A stretch of 64,000 nt of DNA, taken from positions 1 through 64,000 of the forward strand of contig CAZJKE010000003.1 in the NCBI GenBank assembly GCA_964546585.1. Direction: 5' to 3'. Both the position numbers and the translations under genes were made by a program. Below, one piece after another: positions 32,299-40,897 of this stretch; position 1 is the stretch's first letter; the number at the start of each line of letters is the position of its first letter. Below the pieces are notes generated by a model. It did no database searches and was not told where the DNA came from. It saw only the letters and a list, made by a program, of their open reading frames with translations. The stretch comes from CAZJKE01 sp964546585. Lineage in GTDB: Bacteria > Planctomycetota > Phycisphaerae > Phycisphaerales > SM1A02.

Positions 32299-33800
32299 GA
32301 GATGGAGCCCTCCTCGGTGTTCCGGTACACAATCTCGCCTCCAACAATAGTCATGATGACAATCGGACGATCGGTTCGCCAGTCGCAATCGAGCGGGTTT
32401 CGATCAAATACGGTCACATCTCCGAAACAACCAACATCAAGTCGCCCACCCCGCGGCTCCTGGAGCGACGCAGCGGCTTCGCCGGTCGTCGCCAGCCACG
32501 CCTCGGCAGCACTGAGCCTCTCCTCTTCATGGAAACCAGCCACCGCCTCTGCAACGCCCGCAACGGGATCCGCCTCCGCAACAGGCCAGTCCGACCCAAA
32601 TGAGAGTCGGCCGCCACGGCGAAGCATCGTTCGGTACGCATGCAGCCGCCCGACGCGGTCACCCAGCGCCACATCAGCCCCGATCGCATCGACAACGCGG
32701 TGCAGCGGCTGCACGCAGAGAAACCGCCCTTTCAGCCGTCCGAGATCCTCGCTGCCGATCAACTGCGCATGTTCGATTCTGCCTTCCTCCAAGCCGTCCA
32801 GCGCATTGAGCGCGCGATGGACCGCTTCATCGCCAATCGCATGCACCGACGGCACAAGACCACTGCTCGCAACGGCAGCAGCCCACGTATCCAGCGTTCC
32901 GTCAGCCGCCCGGTCAATGAACATGCCTCTCTCACCAGGGCGATCCGACCAGTCCTCGAACATCCTCGCCGTTCGCGAACCGAGCGTCCCATCGATGAAT
33001 GCCTTGCATCCGATGACCCGCAGCCACTCGTCCTGGTCAAACTGCGTCCAGGTGCTCGCCCCATCACCGGCATCAAGCAGCATGACGCGAAGCCGGAGTC
33101 CCAGCGATGTACGCATCGGCATCAGCACATCTCGCACATCCGCAGGACGCTCCATCGCACCGACCATCGTCACGCCGCCAGCGTGTAGCCTTCGCGTCGC
33201 CGCAGCAACCATCTCTCTTCGGCGATTCAGCGGTGGCTGTGGAATAAGCGGAATGACGCATTTCCAGAGCACATCCTCGCCAACCAGCCCCGTCCGATGA
33301 CCGTTGTCCTCCTCCACGAATCCGCCTGCACAGGAAGCAACAGACTCTTCTTCCAGTAAGTCCAGCACTTCATCATTCACCATGGCCGCGTGCAAATCCG
33401 TGCGATAACACACGACCGGACGGGAACCGGCACCCTCGAGCCAGGACTTTTCCGGCATCCTTCCAAGCACCTGCTCCGACCACCCCGATGCGACAAGCCA
33501 AGCATCAGGCGGCAATGCCTCAGCGGCATCACGCATCGACTCCTCAAACCTGCCGCGCGACGATACGCCGCGGAGGTCAACCGAACCAAGGCCGCACGCT
33601 CCTTCCACCAGGTGCAGGTGCGAGTCAACAAGCCCCGGCATCGCAACATGGTCACCCAGTCGAAGACGGTGTACACCTGTCAGTGGCGATTCGTCAATCG
33701 CCACAACAGACCCCCCCTGAATAGTCACTGATGAGGCGATACGCTGCCCATCGCCGCTCAGCAGGACGCAACCAGTATCGATATGAAGAGAACCACTCAT
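32295..33800 (-). CDS. YtcJ-like metal-dependent amidohydrolase
   Basis: The 501-aa protein belongs to the amidohydrolase superfamily. Metal-site motifs are HxH in GLVDSHLHL, His in PSVHAIGDEA, GRIEHAQL and the Asp in FGSDWPV. The C-terminal beta part ends VGGEIVYRN. YtcJ-like enzymes hydrolyse C-N bonds of varied small molecules, so the substrate cannot be set. It is coupled to moaC downstream, which is an unusual neighbour and does not suggest a function by itself. Confidence 0.9.
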   Translation of the reverse strand: MSGSLHIDTGCVLLSGDGQRIASSVTIQGGSVVAIDESPLTGVHRLRLGDHVAMPGLVDSHLHLVEGACGLGSVDLRGVSSRGRFEESMRDAAEALPPDAWLVASGWSEQVLGRMPEKSWLEGAGSRPVVCYRTDLHAAMVNDEVLDLLEEESVASCAGGFVEEDNGHRTGLVGEDVLWKCVIPLIPQPPLNRRREMVAAATRRLHAGGVTMVGAMERPADVRDVLMPMRTSLGLRLRVMLLDAGDGASTWTQFDQDEWLRVIGCKAFIDGTLGSRTARMFEDWSDRPGERGMFIDRAADGTLDTWAAAVASSGLVPSVHAIGDEAVHRALNALDGLEEGRIEHAQLIGSEDLGRLKGRFLCVQPLHRVVDAIGADVALGDRVGRLHAYRTMLRRGGRLSFGSDWPVAEADPVAGVAEAVAGFHEEERLSAAEAWLATTGEAAASLQEPRGGRLDVGCFGDVTVFDRNPLDCDWRTDRPIVIMTIVGGEIVYRNTEEGSIS

Positions 33801-33860
33801 GTTGGCCTGTATTCGATGCCGAATGGGACCGAAGAGAGGAGTGCTAGCCTACCCTGTCTC

Positions 33861-34544
33861 ATGAGACATTTCTGCCAATTGCCCCTTGCCGCCTGCGTGC
33901 TGCTTTGCACGCTGAGCTGTACCAGTGAAGGAGAAACGCCGGATGGGCAATCCTACGCTCCGTCCCCAACGCGGCAGGATCAAGGGAAGGCAAGGAGCCG
34001 CCAGGACACCGGCAGCAGACTCGACGAACGGCGAACAGAGGAGGACTGGGTCGCCCGTTACCGCATCGAACCCCCGGAGGACCAGCGGTACATCGACTTC
34101 CTTGACCTTCGAGCGGAACGGCCGGCAAGTTGGACATGGTCGCCTCCGCGCAGCACCCTGCGGCTCCTCAACTATGCCGTGCCGGCACATGACGGAGGAG
34201 AGTCAGCCGACTTTGCAGTGTTCCGCTTTCAAGAAAACTCCGGCAACACCGTGGACGCCAATGTCAGCCGCTGGAGGGGCCAATTCCGATCCGATGACGG
34301 TGGGCCCGTGCGGCCAATCCTCAGTACGCGAACCATTGCTGGCCTTCCAGCGACAGTCGTGGAGATACACGGCGAGTACATGGGCATGGGCGCCGGATGG
34401 CACCGGGCAGATCATCTTTTTCTCGCGGTCATCCTCGAACATCCCGACGGCAACCTGTTCATGCGATTGCTCGGCCCGGCCTCTACGGTGGAGTCCCATC
34501 GAGGGGCTTGGACGCGGATTCTCGAGGAACTCACTGCTCGCTGA
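33861..34544 (+). CDS. lipoprotein of unknown function
   Basis: The 227-aa product has a lipoprotein signal ending LSC at residue 20. A Pro/Arg/Asp-rich stretch follows and then a compact domain with Trp-rich SWTWSPPRSTLRLLNYAVP, FAVFRF and an aromatic hydrophobic tail. The frame opens at 33783, but the first 26 residues lack a signal sequence, so ATG 33861 is preferred. I do not recognise the family. Its last 14 bases overlap the 3' end of the esterase gene on the other strand. Confidence 0.7.
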   Translation: MRHFCQLPLAACVLLCTLSCTSEGETPDGQSYAPSPTRQDQGKARSRQDTGSRLDERRTEEDWVARYRIEPPEDQRYIDFLDLRAERPASWTWSPPRSTLRLLNYAVPAHDGGESADFAVFRFQENSGNTVDANVSRWRGQFRSDDGGPVRPILSTRTIAGLPATVVEIHGEYMGMGAGWHRADHLFLAVILEHPDGNLFMRLLGPASTVESHRGAWTRILEELTAR

Positions 34545-35394
34545 TAGCCGCATGCCCGCCGAGGTGCTCGTCAAGCGACCGCAGCATCTCCTGAAACGCC
34601 GATCGATCGCTGATCACATGCCTCGCCCCGGGGATCACCTGAAGAACTGAGTCAACGCCAGCCTGGCGCAGATGCGAATGGAATGACTCGGATTGAACGC
34701 TTGGAACGACATCATCGTCCGCACCACAAAGAAGGAAGAACGGTGGATCGGCGTCGTCAATCCAAGTCGCCGGTGATGCGTCTGAAACGCTGCGACCAGA
34801 TTCCTCCCCACCCACCCATCGCCGGAACATCTTGCGAACCTGTCCCTGCAGCATCGCGGGCATGACCGGGCCGCTGATGATGCCAGCCCACGACACCTCG
34901 GCCCCCTTCGAATTCTCGTACCGCACCTCACCACTGCCGCCGGTCGCCATCAACGCCGCAAGATGGCCGCCGGAGGAGTACCCGACCACGCCAATACGCG
35001 TCGAATCGATGCCGAGCTCGCCAGCGTTGGCTTTCAAGAACCGAATCGCGTCAAAGCAGTCCTCAAGCGCGGCGGGAAACGGTGCCTCTCCACCAAGCCG
35101 ATACTCGATGGACACCGCAAAATATCCACCCTCCGCAAGAACCTGAATCGCATCAGCACCTTCGTGCTGCGAACCGACAAACCACCCTCCCCCGTGGATG
35201 TACACCACCGTCGGGAGTGGGTCATCGCCTCCCCACGAAGGAAACGCGGCGTCCATGTTCAAGATCATCCGCCCGCCGTCCGAAGAAGGCACTTCGGCAA
35301 AAGGGATGTCCTCCATCAAGACCACACCCTTTCCGACCTCAATGTGCGGCTGCAGGGCAATCGCCGCCGCAATGCAGGCAGCAGCCCCAATCAT
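34531..35394 (-). CDS. secreted alpha/beta hydrolase (esterase/lipase family)
   Basis: The 287-aa product has a short signal peptide and the alpha/beta hydrolase-3 signatures: oxyanion-hole HGGGW, nucleophile elbow GYSSGG, an Asp in GADDDVVP and the catalytic His in PGARHVISD. This BD-FAE-like group hydrolyses esters. The start MIGAAACIA gives a four-base overlap (ATGA) with the stop of the glutamine amidotransferase gene; ATG 35403 would give three extra residues. The substrate is unknown. Confidence 0.88.
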   Translation of the reverse strand: MIGAAACIAAAIALQPHIEVGKGVVLMEDIPFAEVPSSDGGRMILNMDAAFPSWGGDDPLPTVVYIHGGGWFVGSQHEGADAIQVLAEGGYFAVSIEYRLGGEAPFPAALEDCFDAIRFLKANAGELGIDSTRIGVVGYSSGGHLAALMATGGSGEVRYENSKGAEVSWAGIISGPVMPAMLQGQVRKMFRRWVGGEESGRSVSDASPATWIDDADPPFFLLCGADDDVVPSVQSESFHSHLRQAGVDSVLQVIPGARHVISDRSAFQEMLRSLDEHLGGHAAISEQ

Positions 35395-35981
35395 GCCGGA
35401 CACTCCTCGTAGGACAGGAAGTTCGCGATCAAGTCCGGCCCCTCCGAGGTCAAGAAACTCTCCGGGTGAAACTGCACGCCTTCAAGCGGCGACCCATCGC
35501 CCTTCCACCGCAGCCCCATGCAGACGCCATCATCAGTCCAGGCGGAAACAGTGAATTCGTCACCGATCGATGCTCGATCGACGATCAGCGAGTGATACCT
35601 CGTGGCTTCAAACGGATTGGTGAGACCACGAAAGACCCCGGACCCGTCATGGTGAATCATCGATGTCTTTCCGTGCATGGGCGACTCATACCGCACAACA
35701 TCCATCCCCGCCGTATCCGCAATCGCCTGATGGCCGAGACATACGCCGAGAATGGGAATGCGGCCGCGAAAGTGATTGATCAACGGCCTGCAGATTCCGC
35801 TCTCCTCCGGCGTGCACGGACCAGGCGAGAGCAGCAGCAGAGATGGCGAAAGCGCCTCTGCCTCATCCACCGTGATCTTGTCATTCCTGACCACTTCCAT
35901 CCTGCGGCTGGCATCGAGTTCGCCAATCCGCTGGACGAGATTCCATGTGAACGAATCGTAGTTGTCAATGATGAGCAACAC
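35391..35981 (-). CDS. trpG: glutamine amidotransferase subunit of anthranilate/ADC synthase
   Basis: The 196-aa class I amidotransferase has LLIIDNYDSFTWN, PGPCTPEESG, the nucleophile Cys in GVCLGHQAI and the catalytic His in GVQFHPESFL. It supplies ammonia to TrpE (tryptophan) or PabB (folate); the two roles cannot be separated by sequence. A trpF gene lies 3.5 kb away, but no trpE or pabB is visible. It follows the DUF1444-like gene by 36 bases and overlaps the esterase. Confidence 0.93.
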   Translation of the reverse strand: MLLIIDNYDSFTWNLVQRIGELDASRRMEVVRNDKITVDEAEALSPSLLLLSPGPCTPEESGICRPLINHFRGRIPILGVCLGHQAIADTAGMDVVRYESPMHGKTSMIHHDGSGVFRGLTNPFEATRYHSLIVDRASIGDEFTVSAWTDDGVCMGLRWKGDGSPLEGVQFHPESFLTSEGPDLIANFLSYEECPA

Positions 35982-36017
35982 GCCCGGGGGAGTATACGCG
36001 TTGCGTTTCAGTGACCC

Positions 36018-36812
36018 TCAGGCTGCCGCTCGCGTACCGGCGACGCCATCCTGCGTCACCAGGAAGAGATCGCTGCAAATCGGATATGGCAGCCGCCTGT
36101 AATCCTGCTCCACTCGCTTCTTCAGACGATCCACGAACTGGTCCGGACCGGCGGAGATTGCGAGGAACATGTCCCGCGCAGGCGCAGCGACGAAGAAATC
36201 GCCCCGAAGTTGCGGCGCAAGCTTGGCCCAAAGGGAAGACAACAGCAGCCGCGCTGCATCATACCCATCCTGCATGTTGAACAAGGCCGCCCGGCCGCCA
36301 CCGCGGGCTTCCACCAACTGCATCCGAAGCCCCGGCTCATAGGTTGCGAGGTTTTCCCGTGCCATGTCGTCCAGTTCATCAACAGTAACACCCCAACGCA
36401 GCATCTGCTCGGTCGTGATACTGACGGTCATTCGAGGCATGTCGATCGCATAGAGAATGACCGTGCCATTTACGAACGGCAAATGGGCAACCTGTTCGCA
36501 ATCCAGTTGTTCAAAGATGGACTCGGGCTGAATCCGGGGCATGATGCGGGGCTGAGCCATTGAAAGCGGTAGCGGCAGTTGCGACAACTGATCCCCATCA
36601 AAGAGGCGGTCAAGGAAATCCTCGACCAACTCCACACCACGGGACGGCTCCACACTGACCATGCGGTACAGGTTTTCAAGCCCAAGGTGCCGCCCGTCAA
36701 GACACAAATCCATCGGCCCCGCCAGTTGCACATCGCGATCCGGAAAAAGACGGCGCAGAATACGAACCACTTGTTCGCTGAAGGCTTCGGGTTCTCGAGG
36801 CATGTGTGCCAT
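36018..36812 (-). CDS. DUF1444-family protein (YtpQ-like)
   Basis: The 264-aa cytoplasmic product has an N-terminal VVRILRRLFPD, the central RIMPRIQPES and FVNGTVILYAIDMPRMTVSI segments, and a C-terminal YDAARLLLSSLW...DFFVAAPARDMFLAI. This pattern agrees with my memory of DUF1444/YtpQ, a family of unknown function; a profile search should confirm it. It is the first of three genes (with trpG and the esterase) on this strand. Two other in-frame starts (36803 and others) are possible. Confidence 0.65.
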   Translation of the reverse strand: MAHMPREPEAFSEQVVRILRRLFPDRDVQLAGPMDLCLDGRHLGLENLYRMVSVEPSRGVELVEDFLDRLFDGDQLSQLPLPLSMAQPRIMPRIQPESIFEQLDCEQVAHLPFVNGTVILYAIDMPRMTVSITTEQMLRWGVTVDELDDMARENLATYEPGLRMQLVEARGGGRAALFNMQDGYDAARLLLSSLWAKLAPQLRGDFFVAAPARDMFLAISAGPDQFVDRLKKRVEQDYRRLPYPICSDLFLVTQDGVAGTRAAA

Positions 36813-36955
36813 TGGTCAGTGTCCGCTTCTGTCCCCCACCATGACCTGTCATCGGCCCGATACGACCGCCGCTTCATGGAATACAGCCTGACAGCCATGG
36901 ATGTTCGCCACAGGTGCCTCGATATCGGACGCTGAAGTAGTGGTACCCTGTGCAC

Positions 36956-37801
36956 ATGCGGCAACAACTGCATGTCGGCGAGATCACCATCGGAGACGGT
37001 CCACTGGCTGTCATTGCCGGGCCATGCGTCCTCGAGTCAGTCGATCAGGCCATCGAGTCCGCCGCCTTTCTCCGTGATACCTGCAGGGACGCCAACCTGC
37101 CCTTCATCTTCAAGGCCAGTTACGACAAAGCCAATCGAACCAGTACGCACTCCCCGCGTGGGCCTGGGTTGGCAGAGGGCCTTGCGATGCTCGCAGCAAT
37201 CAAGGATGCCACCGGCGTCCCGCTGACAACCGATGTACACGAATGTTCTCAGGCCGGACCAGTGGCCGAAATCGCCGACCTCCTGCAAGTACCCGCCTTT
37301 CTCTGCCGCCAAACCGATCTTCTGGTCGCCTGTGCCAGGACGGGCCGGCCGGTCAATGTCAAGAAAGGCCAGTTCATGTCGCCACATGACATGACACATG
37401 TCACTGCCAAACTTGAAGAGGCGGGGTGCAGCGGCACCATGCTGACAGAACGGGGTACATTCTTCGGGTATCAACGGCTGGTCAACGATTTCATCGGCCT
37501 CGGCGACTTGATGGAACTTGGCCCTCCCGTCTGTTTCGATGTCACACACTCCACACAACTTCCCGGCGGTGGCCACGACAAGACGGCCGGTCGTCCGGAC
37601 CGCGCTGGCCTGCTCTGCGCCGCCGCAGCCGCAGCCGGAGTGGATGCGATCTTCATCGAGTGCCACCAGGATCCACCGTCCGCTCTCTCCGATGCCAGCA
37701 CGATGCAACCACTTCAAGCGGTGCCCGACATGGTGCACCGCGCCGCAGCCATCGCCGAAATCGTTCGAAGCGGCGCGACGATCGATAACCCACCTGCCTG
37801 A
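36956..37801 (+). CDS. kdsA: 3-deoxy-8-phosphooctulonate synthase (KDO-8-P synthase)
   Basis: The 281-aa TIM-barrel enzyme joins arabinose-5-phosphate and PEP to make KDO-8-P for LPS core. It has AVIAGPCVLES, FKASYDKANRTS, TDVHE, the Cys in AFLCRQTD and the metal-binding His in ECHQDPPSALSDASTM. GTG at 36950 is an alternative start. It leads a set running through mcsA, mcsB, gluQ and DUF192. With kdsD (51500) and kdsC (53155) it completes three of four KDO steps in this window. Confidence 0.95.
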   Translation: MRQQLHVGEITIGDGPLAVIAGPCVLESVDQAIESAAFLRDTCRDANLPFIFKASYDKANRTSTHSPRGPGLAEGLAMLAAIKDATGVPLTTDVHECSQAGPVAEIADLLQVPAFLCRQTDLLVACARTGRPVNVKKGQFMSPHDMTHVTAKLEEAGCSGTMLTERGTFFGYQRLVNDFIGLGDLMELGPPVCFDVTHSTQLPGGGHDKTAGRPDRAGLLCAAAAAAGVDAIFIECHQDPPSALSDASTMQPLQAVPDMVHRAAAIAEIVRSGATIDNPPA

Positions 37802-37812
37802 ACCAAGCGATC

Positions 37813-38292
37813 ATGTCCACCTGCGACTTCTGTGACAATCCGGCGGTCTACCACGAGATCAGGGCAAGCGGCGGCACAACCGAAGAAGTCCATCTGTGCG
37901 CAGAACACGCCGCAGAAGCAGGTCTTCAGATCGGCGATGGTGGACTCGGCATCTCCCTTTCACTTCCCGAATCCATCCCCGCCGTGTCACCACAGGCATG
38001 CCCGGCATGCGGCATGTCGATCGCCGATTTCAAGAAGACGAGTTTGATGGGATGCGACGAGTGCTACAACACCTTCGAGTCGCACCTGGAGCCGCTGGTG
38101 TCACGCATTCAAACAGGCACACAGCATGTAGGCAAGGCACCGATCAACGCAGGACTCGATGTCGATCGACAGTTGACCCTCCAACGGCTGATGCGGGAAC
38201 TCGACATGGCAGTCAGTTCGGAACACTACGAACGAGCCGCCGAACTGCGGGACGAGTTGCGGCGCGTTCGCGAAGAAGAGGACGACTCGTGA
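37813..38292 (+). CDS. mcsA: McsA-like zinc-finger/UVR-motif protein
   Basis: The 159-aa product has two CxxC zinc pairs at the start (CDFCDNP and CPACGMS), a CDECYNTF pair, and a C-terminal UVR motif (LMRELDMAVSSEHYERAAELRDELRRV). This is the McsA pattern: McsA activates the arginine kinase McsB and links it to ClpC in Firmicutes. It is directly followed, with GTGA overlap, by an McsB-type kinase, which supports the name. Confidence 0.9.
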   Translation: MSTCDFCDNPAVYHEIRASGGTTEEVHLCAEHAAEAGLQIGDGGLGISLSLPESIPAVSPQACPACGMSIADFKKTSLMGCDECYNTFESHLEPLVSRIQTGTQHVGKAPINAGLDVDRQLTLQRLMRELDMAVSSEHYERAAELRDELRRVREEEDDS

Positions 38293-39335
38293 GAATCGAT
38301 CCCGATCGCAACTGCCCATACAACAGCGGATCCACCGCATTCGGAGATGTCGTGCTCTCCAGCCGAGCAAGATTGGCTCGCAATATCAAGGGCTTTCCTT
38401 TCGTCAATCGCGCCACCGAAGGCGTATGCAACGAGATTCTGGATCTCGTCAAACCAGTCTGCGACGGAGAGACAGCGGTGGATACGCTCGAGTGGGTCGA
38501 TCTGGCCGCGCAAGACGATCCAACCAGACTCATGATGGTCGAGCGGCATCTGGTTTCCTCGCAACTGGCATCCGCCGCCCTTCCCGCAGCAGTCGCCGTC
38601 GGAAGCGAACTGGCACGAAGCATCATGGTCAACGAAGAAGATCACCTTCGCATTCAGAGCATCCGCCCAGGACTCGACTTTGGCGCCGTTCACGCCGATG
38701 TCGATGCACTCGACGATCGCCTTGAACAACAAGTCTCTCTGGCGTTCCACCATCGCTGGGGATACCTCACCGCCTGCCCCACCAATCTCGGAACCGGCGC
38801 GAGGTTCAGCGTCATGCTGCATCTTCCCGGACTTCGAATCACCAAGGAACTGGAGCGTGTTGCCAAAGCCTGCCGCGACACCTCCATGGCCATTCGCGGA
38901 TACCGCGGCGAGGGCTCCAAGACGGTGGCCGACCTCTACCAGATCAGCAATCAGGCAACCCTCGGCCGCACCGAAGATGATCTCTGCGAACAACTCTCGG
39001 AACAACTCCTCCCGGGCATCATCGAATACGAACGACGCGCTCGCATGCTCCTCATTGAACGAGATCTGGGCAGGCTCGACGACCGCACCCATCGAGCATT
39101 CGGCCTCCTTCGGGAAGCTCGGCTCCTGGATCTCGATGAAGCAATGACCATGCTCGGACGACTCCGTATGGGCGTCTGTCTCGAACGCCTCTCGGACATC
39201 GACATCAATACGGTAAACCAACTGATCATCGAGATACAACCCGGCCATCTTCGGTGGCGATTTGGCGACGAACTGGACGGCAATGCGCTCGATGAATCCC
39301 GATCAAGACTGGTCCGGGAAAGATTGGCGGCGTGA
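38289..39335 (+). CDS. mcsB: McsB protein-arginine kinase
   Basis: The 348-aa product starts with GTG, overlapping the mcsA stop by GTGA. It has the phosphagen-kinase motifs: SSRARLARNI, the nucleotide-binding LSSRARLA and the C-terminal TCPTNLGTGARFSVMLHLPG, with RGYRGEGSKT holding an Arg-binding loop. McsB phosphorylates Arg on proteins and marks them for ClpCP. The pair is well known in Firmicutes; its presence here outside them is notable. The frame open upstream is antisense or out of frame with mcsA and is not coding. Confidence 0.92.
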   Translation: MRIDPDRNCPYNSGSTAFGDVVLSSRARLARNIKGFPFVNRATEGVCNEILDLVKPVCDGETAVDTLEWVDLAAQDDPTRLMMVERHLVSSQLASAALPAAVAVGSELARSIMVNEEDHLRIQSIRPGLDFGAVHADVDALDDRLEQQVSLAFHHRWGYLTACPTNLGTGARFSVMLHLPGLRITKELERVAKACRDTSMAIRGYRGEGSKTVADLYQISNQATLGRTEDDLCEQLSEQLLPGIIEYERRARMLLIERDLGRLDDRTHRAFGLLREARLLDLDEAMTMLGRLRMGVCLERLSDIDINTVNQLIIEIQPGHLRWRFGDELDGNALDESRSRLVRERLAA

Positions 39336-40264
39336 CCGAGCCTCGCTGCTCTCGACTCGCTCCATCCCCCACCGGTGCCTTGCACCTCGGAAATGCTCGC
39401 ACTTTTCTTGTGAACTGGGCAATCGCACGCCGGCGGGGCTGGAACCTCCCACTGCGGATCGAGGATCTGGACGGCCCGAGAATCAAGCCGGAGACCATCA
39501 CCGAAACAATCGAACTGCTCCGTTGGCTCGGGCTGGACTGGGACGGCGAAACCCTCGTGCAATCCTCCAACCTCGATGTGTACGCCACAGCACTGCGACA
39601 TCTCCTCGCCAACAACCACATCTATCACTGCAATCTCACTCGCAAGGAAATCGACTCCGCCGCCGCCGCGCCACATGAAGGAGAAGTAGACGACACCACA
39701 AACACACGTCCCAGCGATGTCGCCGCGCACAACGCCGCCCAGGAAGACAACGCGACGAATTGGCGGTTCATCGTGCCAACGACCGCTCCCGCAATCATCG
39801 ACCAGTTCTCAGATACGCAACCCCGCCCCCCCAAGCAAGACCCGGTCATTTGGACGCGCCGCAATGCGCCCGCCTACCAACTTGCCGTCGTCGTGGACGA
39901 CGCCCGCCAAGGCGTCACCGATGTCGTTCGAGGCAACGACCTGCTTCCCTCCGCCGTCATCCAGGAAGCCATCCACAAGGCTCTTGGCCAAACTCCGCCC
40001 ACCTGGTGGCACCTCCCACTCGTTCGGGGCGAAGACGGTCGCAGACTCGCCAAACGGCACGGCGACTCGCGGCTTTCCCACTGGGCTCGCCACGGGGTCT
40101 CCCCCGAGCGTATCATCGGACTGCTCGCATTCTGGAACGGAACAATTGAAGAACCACACCCCATGCAAGCAAACGAGTTCATGACACAATTCGACATCAA
40201 TACACTGCCCAAAGAAGACATCACCTACACGAAGGACCACGAGTCATGGCTCCTCGCTGGGTAG
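39332..40264 (+). CDS. gluQ: glutamyl-Q tRNA(Asp) synthetase
   Basis: The 310-aa product is a glutamyl-tRNA-synthetase catalytic core without the anticodon domain. It has RLAPSPTGALHLGNART (HIGH class), RIEDLDGPR and a KRHGDSR KMSKS-like loop. GluQ-RS attaches Glu to the queuosine base of tRNA-Asp. The zinc Cys pair is altered: the usual CFC is CNL (YHCNLTRKEI). Its GTG overlaps the mcsB stop. queD and queE are 17 kb away, so queuosine is made. Confidence 0.87.
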   Translation: MTEPRCSRLAPSPTGALHLGNARTFLVNWAIARRRGWNLPLRIEDLDGPRIKPETITETIELLRWLGLDWDGETLVQSSNLDVYATALRHLLANNHIYHCNLTRKEIDSAAAAPHEGEVDDTTNTRPSDVAAHNAAQEDNATNWRFIVPTTAPAIIDQFSDTQPRPPKQDPVIWTRRNAPAYQLAVVVDDARQGVTDVVRGNDLLPSAVIQEAIHKALGQTPPTWWHLPLVRGEDGRRLAKRHGDSRLSHWARHGVSPERIIGLLAFWNGTIEEPHPMQANEFMTQFDINTLPKEDITYTKDHESWLLAG

Positions 40265-40743
40265 TCCTGACACTTGGAATGGCCGCAGTCATAGCCGCAT
40301 GCAAGGCTCCGCAGCGACCCACGACCGAAGTAGTCGAGATCGCTGGCGAGCAGTTCACTCTTGAACTTGCACTCGACGAACCGGCTCGCACACGCGGCCT
40401 CATGGAACGGACACAGATCGACCCGGGCAAAGGGATGCTGTTTGTGTTTCCTGATTCCCGCGAACGGTCCTTCTGGATGGCCAACTGCGTTGTCGACATC
40501 GACCTCATGTTCCTGGACACCCGCGGCACGGTCACCGCCGTTCACGAAATGAAGACCGAACCACCGCAGGGACCAAACGAAAGCCAATTTGAATATGAAC
40601 GACGACTCCCCCACTTCTGGTCAAACGGACCGGCACGCTTCGCCATCGAACTCACCGCCGGATCACTCGACCGACTGAATGTCCGAGTCAACGATCGAAT
40701 CGCCCTCGATCTCCCACGACTCAAGGCCCTCGCAAGGCCCTGA
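40246..40743 (+). CDS. DUF192-family lipoprotein
   Basis: The 165-aa product has a lipoprotein signal ending AAC (Cys19) and a DUF192 domain with EPARTRGLMERTQIDPGKGMLFVF and ERSFWMANCVVDIDLMFLD. The family is widespread in bacteria and has no agreed function. It overlaps the 3' end of gluQ by 19 bases and is the last gene of the kdsA set. The next 153 bases are C-rich and hold no gene. Confidence 0.9.
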   Translation: MAPRWVVLTLGMAAVIAACKAPQRPTTEVVEIAGEQFTLELALDEPARTRGLMERTQIDPGKGMLFVFPDSRERSFWMANCVVDIDLMFLDTRGTVTAVHEMKTEPPQGPNESQFEYERRLPHFWSNGPARFAIELTAGSLDRLNVRVNDRIALDLPRLKALARP

Positions 40744-40897
40744 GCACCCACCCAGCCTCCCTCACCCGAACTACCCCCCCATCTTCCCAGCATCCCTCGC
40801 CCATCCCCCTGCAGGGGCAAAGAGCCATGGTCGATGAAAGAAGGACGCCAGCCTCGACCTTGTCAGGCCGCCGCCGCCTCCCCCACAACACCCCCCC

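Noticed and set aside
37896..38288. N-terminal extension of McsB
   Set aside because: It overlaps mcsA in another frame; the GTG with GTGA overlap gives a family-length protein.
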